A DNA stretch of 64,000 nt, taken from positions 4,908,173 through 4,972,172 of the forward strand of contig OX442419.1 in the NCBI GenBank assembly GCA_949361645.1, in the 5' to 3' direction. Source of the stretch: Spongilla lacustris. Lineage: Eukaryota; Porifera; Demospongiae; Spongillida; Spongillidae. Every line of letters begins with the position of its first letter. Position 1 is the first letter of the stretch. The notes under the pieces were generated by a model, which was not told where the DNA came from, did not search any database, and saw only the letters and a program-made list of their open reading frames with translations. Below are positions 34,966-47,632 of this stretch, one piece after another. A program made the position numbers and the translations under genes.

Positions 34966-35289
34966 CGTGCTTGAACCGCTTCCATTCACCGAAGTACATG
35001 AATATGCAACAACTTCCTGTGGGCTAACTTATAGCCACACCTACATGTATACTGCGCTAAGGTAAGTATTTTATCTGGCTGTCACAGTTGTTAATCGTTA
35101 TGTTCTGTGTATAGCGAATAAACGATATGGTGACGTCCACTAAAGACAAGCTCGTACATGTAAGAGTTTCAATCGGCGGACGAGTTCGAGCGGTACGGAT
35201 ATGACGATTGATATTAAAGGTACATGTACATTCTACGAGGATGGGGAGATGGAGAACGGTAGTGACGGCGGTAATACTACTTAAGATGG
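34966..35289. other. Intergenic, nothing recognised
   Basis: No coding or repeat feature that I can support. Confidence 0.35.
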
Positions 35290-36830
35290 TGGTTGTAGGG
35301 AGTAAGCAGCCCCCACATCACTAAAAGAGCCACCAGCCCCACCCCCACATATTGGGCACTACATGCAAGTCCAGACAGCAGCCCCGCATAACCAACAGAC
35401 GCCATTCAGAGCCACCAACCCACACTACCTATGGAACCACCCGCCCATATTAGACCCTACACATGAGCCACCAACTGGCCAATGGGATAAGCCTCCAGAC
35501 ACAATAACTAACCCTCTATCCGGAGTTGGCATCCACCACAATTTCAACCAAGGGAAGCCGGCCACACATGCCCCCTTCCAACACTGCAAATGAACTTATA
35601 TGAACATGCATGTAGCAGAACCGCCTGGGTCCAACTGCCCCCACTATTGATCGTTCACTGCAAGTTCAAGCGACCAATGCAGCCATCCCTACACAGTAGA
35701 ACCAACAATCCCATCATTACAGCCTCACAAACTAATACATCCACACTGCAAGTAGAGGAGCCACCAGCTCTCTTACGGATGGAGCTTTCAGACCCTGCAC
35801 TGGCAGCAGGGGTGCCCACACGAGCAGGGATCAATACATGCCAGTGAAGATGCCAGCCAAGTAGTCCCGCCACACCTCTCCAAACACTACCAGTCAAATG
35901 CCCCACACACTGGGACCAGCCCCCATGGCCCTCCTGCCCACTACCTGTCCTTCTGCACTTTGAGTCAACAACCCAGGGACCAAGGATGGGGTTATCAGAC
36001 CCTGCACTACCAGCAGGGGTGCCCACCAAGCTGGGGTCAATAAGTATTATGCAAGTGGAGATGCCAACCCTAGCTGAACATTAAGTCAACGACCCAGGGA
36101 CCAATGGGGTCAGCTCCCTCACAGTATCATTAGAATCATTAATGCAAGTGAACTTAATAGCCCCACACAGCATTCCAGTTAGCACCAGTAGAGCCGATTA
36201 CAGATGGAGTTAAGACTGCCAGCAGGAAAGCCATGCACCAGCTGCTAAACACCCCGGAGTCATTGGGGGCCCCCACAGTAATGCATGCTCATGCATGGAG
36301 ATGTCATACAGAGACCAGCCCCCAGGACCCTCCTGCCACTACCTGTCCTTCACTGCACGTTGAGTTAATGGTGCAAGGACCAATGGGGTCAGCTCCTTCA
36401 CTGAAGGTGGACAGAACCATTAATGCAAGTGAACTTATAGCCCCACACTACAATCCAGTTAGCACCAATGGAGCCATTACAGGTGAAATTATCAGATTGC
36501 CAGCGAGGCATTCACCAGATGCTAAACGCCCCTGCAGGGTACCTACAGTAATGCCTGCTGGTGGAGACTCCAGCTCTCACACGGCTATACGAATCAGAGT
36601 CATACATGCGCCCCCCCCCCCCCCAAACCTCACTTAGCAGCTCCCACACATGGGGTCAGCCCCAATGGCCCTATCTCTCACTATCTATCCTATACTGCAA
36701 GTTGTCTCCGAGGCCCAGAAGCGGACGTGGCCATCCCCCACTGCCCTCACACTGGAGTAATCAGACCGCCAGCAGGGGTCCGCTCGAGCCACCAGCTACC
36801 GCATTACCAGGGTTCTTACAAAACAGGAAC
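35290..36830. repeat. Degenerate tandem repeat, C/A-rich
   Basis: Diverged repeats of roughly 280-290 bp sharing GACCAATGGGGTCAGCTCC (about 36100 and 36387), TTAATGCAAGTGAACTTA, CCAGTTAGCACCA and GACTGCCAGCAGG-like pieces; earlier copies near 35300-36080 are less clear. There is a poly-C tract at 36611-36624. The Pro/His/Thr-rich open frames have no recognisable domain and I do not call genes. Confidence 0.55.
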
Positions 36831-36889
36831 CTTGAACTGGAGCCATGCCCATTTGAGCCATTTGACCTCACTGCAGTAAATGCAGTTGG

Positions 36890-38960
36890 GGCAAAACTTC
36901 CAGCACACAGCTACGAAGTACCCTACAGCAAAAAGCTATGGGGTTATCTTTACATTGAGTAACCCATAGCAAACACCTTTGAAGTGGACTCTATTGCAGA
37001 TAGCCATAGCTGTCAGACCAGTGTATGGAATGAGCTATGGGGTTATCCTTATGTCGAGTAACCCATTGCAAACACCTATGAATTGGACCCTATGGCAGAT
37101 GGACATAGCTATTAGAGCATACGTGTATGGAGTGAACCATACACCACAGAGCTATGAAGAACCCCATAGCAAAATGCTATGGGGTTATCCCTATGTCGAG
37201 TACCCCTTTGCAAACACCTATGAATTGGACCCTATGGCAAAAGCCATAGCTATCAGAGCAGACTGTGTATGGAGTGAACATACACCACACAGATACGAAG
37301 CACCCCACAGCAAAATGCTATGGGGTTATCCCTATTGTCCAGTACCCCATTGCAGACACCTATGAATTGAACCCTATGGCAAAAGCCATAGCTATCAGAG
37401 CAGTGTATGGAGTGAACCGTACACCACACAACTACAAAGCACCCTACACTATGGGGTTATCCCTATGTCGAGTACCCCATTGCAAACACCTATGAATTGG
37501 ACCCTATAGCAGATGGAAATAACTATCAGAGCAGTGTATGTAGTGAATCGTACACCACACAGCTACGAAGCACCCCGTAGCAAAATGCTATGGGGGTTAT
37601 CCCTATGTCGAGTACCCCATTGCAAACACCTATGAATTGGACCGTATGGCAAAAGCCATATAAATGCTATCAGTGCAGACTGCAGTGTATATGGAGTGAA
37701 CCATACACCACACAGCTACGAAGCACCCCACAACAAAAAACCTGTGTTGAGCACCCCAAAGCAAACACAGGTATGAATTGGACCCTATGGCAGATAGCCA
37801 TAGCTGTCACAGCAGTGTATGGTATGAACCTTACGACACACAGCAACGAAGCACCCCAGAGCAAAAATGTACGGGGTTATCCTTATGGTGAGTACCCCAT
37901 AGCAAACACCTATGAAGCGGACCCAATGGCAGATAGCCATAGCTGTCAGAGCAGTGTATGGAGTTGCAATGAACCTTACAGCACACAGCTACGAAGCACC
38001 CCCACATGAAAAAGCTATGGGGTTATCCCTATGTCGAGTACCCCATTGCAAACACCTATGAATTATACCCTATGGCAGATGCCATATCTGTCACAGCAGT
38101 GTATGGAGTGAACCATATGGCATACAGCTACGAAGCACCCCACAGCAAAATGCTATGTGGGCATCCCTGTGTTGAGTACCCCATAGCAAACACCTATGAA
38201 TTACACCTTATGGCAGATAGCCATAGTTATCAGAGCAGTGTTTGGAGTGAACCTTATGGCACACGGCTACAAAGCACCCCACACCATAATGCGATGGGGT
38301 TATCCCTGTCGAGTAACCCATAGCAAACACCTATGAAGTGCATCCTATGGCAGTTGGCCAATGCTATCAGAGCAGTGTTTGAGTGAACCTTCTGGCGCAC
38401 AGCTACGAAGCACCCCATAGCAAACACCTATGATGTGGATCTATGGCAGACAGCCACTGACAGGTATCAGAGCAGTGTATGGATTTGGAGTGAAACTTAT
38501 GGCACATAGCTATACATACAAAGCACCCCTCAAGAAAAAAGCTAACAAGCTATGGAGTTTACCCGCTATGTTGTCGAGTACCCTATAGCAAACACCTATG
38601 AAGTGGACCCTACGCCAGCATACAATAGCCATCACTACCAGAGCAGTGTATATGGAGTCGGAATGAACCTTCCAGAACATTGCTACAAAGCACCCCACAT
38701 AAAAAGCTATGGGGTTAAACTCATGTGGAGTACCCCTTATAGCAAGCACCTATGAATTGGACCATATGGCAGTTAGCCATAGCTATATGAGCAGTGTATG
38801 GAGTGAACCGTACGGCACAAGCACCAAAAAGGAAAAGCTTGGGGTAAATCCTATGTCAACCATGAAGTGCCCCTATGCAGCTGTGGCAGACAGCCATATA
38901 CCTATAACAGCTAGGGGGTTAACCCTACCTCAAAGCAAACACACCTACGGATGGACCCTA
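36890..38960 (-). repeat. 139-bp satellite array, reverse orientation
   Basis: About 15 diverged monomers read on the minus strand: CTATGGGGTTATCC, GAGTACCCCATAGCAAACAC, CTATGGCAGATAGCCATAG and AGAGCAGTGTATGGAGTGAA. Open frames with recurring peptides such as MADSHSCQSSVWSEP are satellite artefacts, because 139 is 1 mod 3 and frames rotate. Confidence 0.9.
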
Positions 38961-39200
38961 TATAGAATCCACTTGCATCAAACAGACCCTAGTAGCTGTC
39001 AACTTATGTCGTTATTCTTTTTTTTACATGTACCAGTACATCTAGCCGATCTATATCTAGCTGTAAAAATCTTTGCACTGTTATGAATACTAACCACACC
39101 ACGGGCCCTGACCAACGTAAATCAGTGGATAGGGCTATCAATGATATTCACCACGGAAATGACGCCATGTTACTACAATGTACTAGGTTCACTGTCATAC
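38961..39200. other. Spacer at the satellite inversion point
   Basis: About 240 bp of non-satellite DNA between oppositely oriented satellite arrays. It contains a T-run near 39018 and no recognisable gene. Confidence 0.6.
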
Positions 39201-40402
39201 AAAAACTAGCTTTTAGCTGTAGGTTACTTCATGGCTGTGTGCCATAGCCTTAGAGTTCTACTTCAAGGGTGACATACATAACATTTTGCTGTGAGGTAAT
39301 GTATGCTGTAGGATCTACTCCAAATCCATAGACTACTATATAAACTGCTTTGACAGCTATGGCTATCTGCCATAGGGATCAATTCATAGGTGTTTGCTAT
39401 GGGGTACTCGACATACGGATAACCCCATAGCTTTTTCATGTGGGGTGCCTCGTAGCTGTGTGCCGTATGGTTCACTGCAACTCTATACACTGCTCTAACA
39501 GCTATGGCTATTTGCCATAGGGTCCGCTTCATAGGTCTTTGCTATGGGTACTCAACATAAGGATAACCCCGTACGTTTTTGCTCTGGGGTGCATCGTTGC
39601 TGATCGTAAGGTTCATTCCATACATTGCTCTGACAGCTACGGCTATCTGCCATAGGGTCCACTTCATAGGAGTTGCTATGGGGTACTTAACGTCCCCGTA
39701 GCATTTTGCTGTGGAGTGATTCGTCAGCTGTGTGCCGGAAGTTTCACTCCAACTCCATACACTGCTGTGACAGCTTTGGCTATCTGCCATAGAGTCCAAT
39801 TCATACGTGTTTGCTATGAGGTACTCGATGTAAGGTTAACCCCATAGCTTTTTGCTGTGGGCTGCTTCATAGATGTTTGCCATAAGGTTCACTCCATACA
39901 CTGCTCTGATAGCTATCGCCAGGGTCCAATTCATAACTATATGCTGTGGGGTGCTTCGCGTAGCTGTGAGGTGTATATAGTTCACTCCATACTCAGTCTG
40001 CTCTGATGGCTATGGCTTTTGCCATAGAGTCCATTTCGAAGGTTTTTGCAATGAGGTTCTCTACATAGGGATAACCCCATATCATTTTGCTGTGGGCTGC
40101 TTCGTACATGTACCTGTGTGCCATAAAGTTCACTCCATACACTGCTCTGATAGCTATGTCCATCTGCCGTAGGGTCCAATTCTTATAGGTGTTTGCAATG
40201 GGGTACTTGACGTAAGGATTACCCCGTAGCTTTTTGCTGTGGGGTGCTTCGTAGCTGTGTGCCGGAGGTTTCACTCCAACACAATACACTGCTGTGACAG
40301 CTATGGCTATCTGCCATAGGGTCCACTTCAAAGGTGTTTGCTATGGGGTAATCGACGTAAGGATAACCCCATGGTTATTTGCTGTGGGGTGCTTCCTTGC
40401 TA
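39201..40402 (+). repeat. 139-bp satellite array, forward orientation, left part
   Basis: Eight to nine monomers in forward orientation, up to the point where the 16.5-kb insertion cuts a monomer after CTTCCTTGCTA. The array resumes at 56927. Confidence 0.9.
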
Positions 40403-41993
40403 CACTGTGCAAAAACTTTGTTATACGATAGCGTATTCTATAGCGTATATTTGAATATACACCTTAAATATACGCACCAGCGTATAGAACCATATACGCA
40501 GGTGCGTATATTCAAAATATAACCGATCACGCGACATTTCTGGTTACTTAGCAAACCGTTGAATTCACTTTGTGGCTACGTTGTCGGTCACCGTATACTA
40601 AGCGCTTCATTTTCCGTATATTATCCTCCTACCACTCCCACCCCTCGTTCCCGATCCAGTTTAGTCGATTCAAAATTTTAATCATTTTGCACATTTACAA
40701 CAAAACAACAAACTGACAGTCCGAGGCGGCAATCTGTTCAAGGCACCTGTACAGAATATGAACAATAAATTCCTATTGTAAAAAAGTATTTAACTCACCA
40801 CATATCATATCCTCGTTCTGATTAGACATGAATCTATATATAAAGCAACAGATACATTATCGGGTAAGTGATATGCTTACCTTTTTTGTCTCCTATCTCC
40901 GATGTTTGACTTATAACAAAGGAACTGTTAAACACTTACCGTACCGTCGGGTCGGAGTCTGCAAGTTAAAAAAACCTTAGCAAAACACAACAAATGAATA
41001 GGCCTATACCTTTTTCTATCGCGCTCCATTGTGCTGTTGTTCTATCATTTCGGTTGTTCAACGGGAACACTTGGGACACTTGCCAACCTAAATAGTGAAA
41101 GGTGAATTCTTTCTTTAGCAACTGCAACACATAACAACTTGTACACTCTGGAAAGACGAACTATTACCATTTGATCAGACGAACGATCAAAACCCTGATC
41201 TCAGCGCGATTCTTACACTCCTTCTGTCCGTTCATACCAAAAGCAACACGACCATGCATGAAATAGCCCGCCAAAATCTACAAATCACATGCACGGTTAG
41301 TTAATCACATTTCTAATTGGAGCACTTTTGTATCGTACCGTAAAGTACCACGAATAAGCTCCCCCACCGAAAAAAAATGGCTCGCGTTTAAATGCGTGCC
41401 GTTCTTTAAAATTCTGTTGGAGTACCATTTCTTTCCTGAAATGTGGAAACAGGTACGCGGAAGCGTTAACCGTTGCGAAGATACGCTCGTTTAACCCTCC
41501 TGCTGCTGCTCATTAATTATTCATAACGTGACGTATTGCGAAAGGAATTTTAGCATAGTAATTGATTTTATTTGCTACTCGCGTTTGGAACGTTTTCGTT
41601 AGAACTCTGTGCTCTGTGTTGCCTATTTCGCAACACACGTTGATAAGTGCCCCAGCTTCACTCGCTATGCCTTTTTAACGCTACCCGTGTGTTCCATACA
41701 CGGTGCGAACGTTGTTTCCGTGCCGTATCGTACGTTATCGTACGCTTACACGGGAGAAGTCTTTGTTACTCTGAGAATTTGCTTTCTAAGAACCTACATG
41801 TTCATTTAAGGGTTGTTATACTAGTTTCAACGTATCTCACCACTTTTTGTTGCTTTTAAGACACTTAGACGCGAGCACCTGTTGTGGGCTACAAATGGAG
41901 TTAGGCTTACTATTCAAATACGGCCGACAGGTATAAGTTTGCTACACGGCGAATTGCATGCAGATGTCGGGAGTCTTTGTTCTAAACAACAAT

Positions 41994-43555
41994 CACTGTG
42001 CAAAAAGTTTGTTATACGATAGTGTATATTTATGCGTATATTTGAGGAATGCGCAAAATATAACCTGTGTAGTATATTTGAAGTGTACGACCGCGTATAT
42101 TTGAGAATACGCAAGTGTCAAATACGTCACCGTTTATATAAGCACACCTTCAAAATATACGATAGTGTATTCTTAAGAGTATATTTGAATATACTGTAGT
42201 GAGTTATACTACTGCGTATATTTCATACCATAAAATCCTACTGTTTACATAAGTATACCACAGAATTAATTCATGAGTGGTCAGACCCGTACCCGGACCC
42301 ACGTGAGGTAGGAAGGTGTGTAGGCATCGAAGTGAGTGCTACTTTGCTTCTATTAATGCTGCTGGACGTCAAAGGTTAGCTATATACATGTATGTCTGCT
42401 TGGTGTACCCGTATATACGGCGGTAAATTTTGTGAGCGGTAGGTCGGGCCCATGGTGCATGGCTATGGCCTATGCTAACTCGCCAGTTGAGTTTGGTCAT
42501 GATTTCATCGGATCCCAGTAAATGCTACAATGGAAGCAGTAGAATGCCTACACATTAGACCTCTGGACCCCTGTACAAATGTTTGTGTAGTACGATACAA
42601 AAGTGCTCCAATTAGAAATGTGGTTAACTAACCGTGCATGTGATTTGTAGATTTTAGGCGGGCTATTTCATGGTCGTGTTGCTTTTGGTATGAACAGACA
42701 GAAGGACTGTAAGAATCGCGCTGAGATCAGGGTTTTGATCGTTAAATGGCAATAGTTCGTCTTTCCAGAGTGTACACGTTACTGGTATTATGTGTTGCAG
42801 TTGTTAAAGAATGAATTCACCTTTCTCTATTTGCACTAGGTTGGCAAGTGTCCTAAGTGTTCCCGTTCGGTTGAACAACCGAAATGATAGAACAACAGGC
42901 ATGCACAATGGAGCGCAATATAAGAAGGTATAGGACTATTCATTTGTTGTGTTTTGCTAAGGCTTGTTTTTAACTTGCAGACTCCGACCGGACGGTACGG
43001 TAGGTGTTTAACCCGCACTGTTCCATTGTTTTAAGTCAAACATCGGAGATAGGAGACAAGAAAGGTAAGCTTATCACTTACCCGATAATGTATCTGTTGC
43101 TTTATATATAGAATCATGTATAAACAGAACGAGGATATGATATGTGGTGAGTGAAATATTTTTTTTTTACGATATGAATTTATTGTTCGTATTCTGTACA
43201 GGTGCCTTGGATCGAATATATGCAGATTGCCGCCTCGGACTGTTAGTTTGTTGTTTTGTTGTACTTGTGCAAAATTATTAAAATTTTAAATTGACTAAAC
43301 TGGATCGGGAACGAGGGGTAGGAGTGGTAGGAGGATAATATACGGAATATGAAGCACTTAGTATACGGTGACCGACAACGTAGCCACAAAGTGAATTCAA
43401 CGGTTTGCTAAGCAACCATAAATATCGCGTGATCGGTTATATTTGAATATACGCACCTGCGTATATGGTTCTATACGCTGGTGTGTATATTTAAGGTGTA
43501 TATTCAAATATACGCTATAGAATACGCTATCGTATAACAAAGTTTTTGCACAGTG
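41994..43555. mobile_element. Inverted 1.56-kb relative nested in the 16.5-kb element
   Basis: It starts CACTGTGCAAAAAGTTTGTT at 41994 and ends in AGTTTTTGCACAGTG at 43555, flanked by AAT on both sides (41991-41993, 43556-43558). Its left arm (to about 42575) is the inverted match of 56395-56926, and its right arm (from about 42590) is the inverted match of 40403-41343. It is therefore a shortened copy of the host element inserted in the opposite direction. No transposase. Confidence 0.82.
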
Positions 43556-44509
43556 AATGCTGTAATGAACGCTTCGCTTCGCGCGGAAACAGGCGTTGCA
43601 GTTCAATCATCCTGCCGGGCATATACATGTATATATGCCCGTCGCATTACGCGAGATCAATTATTGGGCATATATACAGGGTGTCCACGAATGAACGCAA
43701 CGCTTTTGACCGAGAATAACTTTTGATAGGAGTAAGAAAAAAAATCTCATATTTTGAAACTAAGTTGGTCGGTTTCCTCAAACTTTTTTACATCCATTTA
43801 ATTAATACATTATTAATCATGCTAATTAATTTTAATAAGCACAACAAATTAACTACTTTTGAAAGTTCGTATGTGTTCACATATCGATTGTGAAGCTTCG
43901 TTCAAAATATTGAATTTTTTCACATTCAAAACTAAAACTACGATCCACTACTGATTTCTCTTCGCGTACGCATGCGCACGCGACCTCGTCCCAAGACTTA
44001 TTTCGTGATTAAATAACCAGTCTCAGTCACGTGATACAATTCGGAGGCGGATCTTTTTTAACTCTTTAACGGCTAAAATTGATAACGCAATTTACTTCCG
44101 TGTAGCGGAATTAAAATTACACGTAATCTAAAATTAGATATCATGTGCTTCGCGCGTGATTATCTTTCGAACGGTGCGCAATTTGAATTGGAAAGCTTCT
44201 TTTAACGGTTAGATCGGCAGTTGACCTACATGCTACTAGTTCACGATCGCTGTTACGACAACGGGAAGACACTCAGCGAGTGGATGCAGTGTTTGGGACA
44301 GACGCTACCGTTGCGATGGACGCCACCTAGAATGTAAGTTGTTGTAAATGGCTAAATGTGTCCTTTGTAACCAATCTAAAGGTTTATTTGTGTAGTTAGA
44401 CAACTTTCTACAAATTCGCCCGTGTGTTTTGTGTGTTTGAACGTAGAGGAGTTAGCGCCATTGATTTGAATAAATTCAACGCGGAAGTTTTGTGGTTGAC
44501 TGTGTTGTT

Positions 44510-46090
44510 CTTTAATTATGTCAACTCTTTACTTTTTAAGGTGTTCTAAAGCTTACGACCTCCAGTAAGGTTTAAAAAGTTTGGGAAGTCAGCTGCACGT
44601 CTTAAGAGAGCATCATGTTTTGAGCCCAACATGTCTACAGATCTTGGATCATACGTAATATGTGCCATTGCTTGCATTTGGTATGAGCTTTTGAGACTCC
44701 TGTTGAGATGTGAAGGAGTGATTTCATTTAAAAGTATCCAGGTTTTAGAAGTTCAAATGAAAGTTTGGTGCATGTCTTTGACAGTTGTTGTGACCCTTTT
44801 AGCTTAATTGTATTTTATAACATTTTTAGCCCGGGTGTTTATTAGAAAACCTTGTTTTTGTGTTAAATGATTCATTCTGTAGGAACTTTAGATTATTGGA
44901 AAGATTATTGGTTTAAGAGAGGGACGTTGTGAGCCACTTACCTAAGTTCCCACTGACATTGTGCATGTGCTAAGTATCAGTACTGTGTTGTTATGTGAGT
45001 GTGTGCTTTTGGTAAAGTAATGATTATTAAGGTATGTAAACCACTGTGTTAAATGAGGTGTGCTTTCATTGAAAATGTAACAATCTGAGCTTCTATCTGT
45101 GTGCTATTAAAAGTTCATGTAGTCTCTGCTTAAAAATACACCTGTATGTGCTGGGGAATGTTTGAAAGGTGTGCGTTGCATCATGAGTCTGACAAGCCTG
45201 TTGTGATTTGGGGGAGTACTTTCATTACAAAATATCACAAGTCACCAGCTACAGGTTCCATAGCCTGAATTTAATAGCAGTGTCATTGTAGTTCCTGGGT
45301 CTATAGGTTGGGGTTTCAATGAAGATAACTGTTTTAGGACAGGTTTGCTTGCAACAAATTGTGAGTTTTTAAACTTAAATATAGCTATTTTCGTATCATA
45401 ATGTGTTCTAACTGGTGCTTATGGATATAGACCCTCTGCTCTAAGTGTTACTTTTAGTGAGAGTGTGTTAGCTGTCTAATGTTACAATACATTAGGTGAT
45501 TGAGTCCATCGATCCTTTCTAAGCACCTAAACTTGTTCTGAGATTATAATGTGTACTGGTTTTAGCTGCTGTCTCATACACGCATTTAAGTTTTTTAATG
45601 CTTTCAGTCGATGCTTTTATATGAGAGCATCAGCTCATCTGTCAAGCCTCCAGCTATGTCGTGGAACAACAAGTGCTGTTTTTTAAGATAGGTTGTGCTT
45701 AATCAAGTTATGAGTCATATAGCTTAGAACAATCTGTGGTGCTGCTTTTTAAGCGTGCCTGTTGTGATTAGTGTTGCAAGTGCGTTTGTGATGCTTGGAT
45801 TTAAGAGTGATGTAATAACACCAATTGTGTGCCAAAGTAGTGATAGAATCACTGCTTTATGAGACTGCACAGAAAAGCTCTATGTTAAATGAGGGAGTGC
45901 TTTCATTCAAAATCAAATGGTGCAGGCTTGTTACTAAAAGTTAAAAACTTTATTTGTTTAAAAAAAATAATAATAATTCCAGATCAATGTGTGTAAGTGT
46001 TGTTCTTTAAAATTATGCATGCATGGCAACCTCTTGCTTTAACAGTCACCTGTTGTTATGTTGAAGTGTTCTAAAGCTTACGGTCTTTGT
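44510..46090. repeat. Inner left arm of the mariner hairpin
   Basis: Pairs in inverted orientation with 52295-53890. Landmark pairs: AGCATCATGTTTTGAGCCCA (44608) with its complement near 53773, CAAGTCACCAGCTACAGG with its complement near 53145, and CACCTGTTGTTATGTTGAAG (46047) with its complement near 52328. It also contains internal diverged direct repeats, for example TCTAAAGCTTACG at 44545 and 46070. Confidence 0.82.
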
Positions 46091-46791
46091 TTGGGAAGTC
46101 AGCTGTATGCCTTAAGAGAGCATCAAGTTTTGAGCCTACAGTAATGTGAGGGAGTGCTTACATTTCAAAGCATCTAGTAGTCTTGCAGGTTTGGATGATT
46201 GGTTTTAAGAAAGTGTGTTTCTTTTTGTTGTGATTTCAGTTCATGTCTCTATGTGTACATAAATGCTTTGCTTTAGAGGAGACTCTTGTTTGTTACAAAG
46301 CTAGTTTGATGTAATACTTGCTTAGAAAAACTGCAATTGTGGCCATACTAAGTTTCTTGCTATTGGGTATTTTAAAAGTGTTATGAACTCATGTTAAGTC
46401 AGAACATGTGCAATAGCATCCTTTGATGTTACGTTGCCAGCACAGTATAGACTATGATAGGAAAGAATGCTGTTTCTAAAAGAGAGGTGTGCTCTGCATC
46501 ATTGTTAGATCACATTGTGTGTTGTTGCTTATGCATGAGTACATGATTCTAAGGGAACTGGTTGTAAAGTGAACATGTGCTTAACATGAAATAAAACCTC
46601 CAGGTCTAGATTTTAGGATGATGGAAAATTATTGTCTTATAGCTTACATGTATTAGAGGTGGTTAATTTATTTCAATGTTGTTTTTTTGAGCTTCTAGCT
46701 ATGCATATTCTGCTCAAAAGATTATTGCATAACACGATACATGATACTTACAATATGCACGTACAACAAGTACACACCATACATTGTCAAT

Positions 46792-47632
46792 TTAATTATA
46801 AATGCCCAACTGAAGTCCTTGAATTTCTATAAGTTTTCTAGCATTTTCCACTACTTTTAATGTGGCATTGTGCACCATCCTAGCTGGGATGGCTTGGATT
46901 GCATTCTAAATTGTTATCCTCAATTCCCTCAATGTTTCCAACTGTTGTCCGTAGACTTGATCTCTAAGATAGCCCCACAGCCAAAAGTCCAAAGGTGATA
47001 GTTCTGGACTTCTTGCTGGCCATGGTATAGGTCCAGCTCTTCCTATCCATCTCTCTTTGAATGTATCGTCCAACCATCTCCGAGCAACTTTAGAGTAGTG
47101 AGCTGATGCTCCATCTTGTTGGAAGTATACAAGATCGATCTCGTCCCCCATCAATGCTCTGAGAGCTGGCCACACACTTCTCTTCAGCAGATTTAGATAG
47201 ACATCCCCAGTCACTGAACTATCAAAGAAAAATGGACCAATTATGTTGTCCTTGATGAGACCCACCCACAACATCACCCCAGCTTTTTTCTGGGTGTCTC
47301 TCTCAATATAGACATGGGGGTTCTGGGTGGCCCAGGTGATGGCATTGTGCCGGTTTACAGTTCCATTGAGATGAAAAATGGCCTCATCAGTCCAGAGGAT
47401 ATAGTCTGGGTATGTGAAGTCCAGCATGACTGCATCAAGAAAATCCTCAGCCCACTTTACCCTCTTGGCAGCATCAGGTGCTTTTAAAGCCTGCACTGCA
47501 GGTGGATGGTATGCCTTCATGTGGAGGTCCTTCTTCAACATCTTCTGTGTGCTTGACCTTTTGAGCCTTGTGTGAGCTTGAATGCGTCGTGTACTGACAT
47601 GGGGATTCCTCTGTATGCACTGAGCAAGGATG
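46792..47632 (-). pseudogene. Mariner-type transposase, catalytic part (interrupted)
   Basis: The minus-strand frame runs from the piggyBac junction (NILAQCIQRNPHVSTRRIQ, the end of the DNA-binding region) through YILWTDEAIF (first Asp) and YFQQDGASAHY (second Asp) to WPARSPELSPLDFWLWG (third Asp, in PLD). I count 41 residues between second and third Asp, a DD41D spacing. The frame hits TAG after ELRITI at about 46906 but clearly continues (NAIQAIPARMVHNATLK) to a second stop at 46792, so a Gln codon probably became a stop. The N-terminal part lies beyond the piggyBac at 49721-49824. It is the natural transposase for the 43677/56305 ends but is now dead. Confidence 0.85.

Noticed and set aside
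35363..36962. Pro/His/Thr-rich frames of 76-134 codons
   Set aside because: They lie in degenerate tandem repeats and lack domains or splice support.
36979..40331. Dozens of 60-140-codon frames with recurring peptides such as MADSHSCQSSVWSEP
   Set aside because: Frame-rotated translations of the 139-bp satellite; the same applies to 56927-60040 and 24830-25800.
41609..42114. Short open frames inside the CACTG element that might be its transposase
   Set aside because: Under 75 codons, no catalytic motif, no support for splicing into a larger gene.
40403..43555. First read as one 3.15-kb palindromic element
   Set aside because: Target duplications (CTA at the outer ends, AAT around 41994-43555) and the B-type end at 56926 show two nested elements instead.
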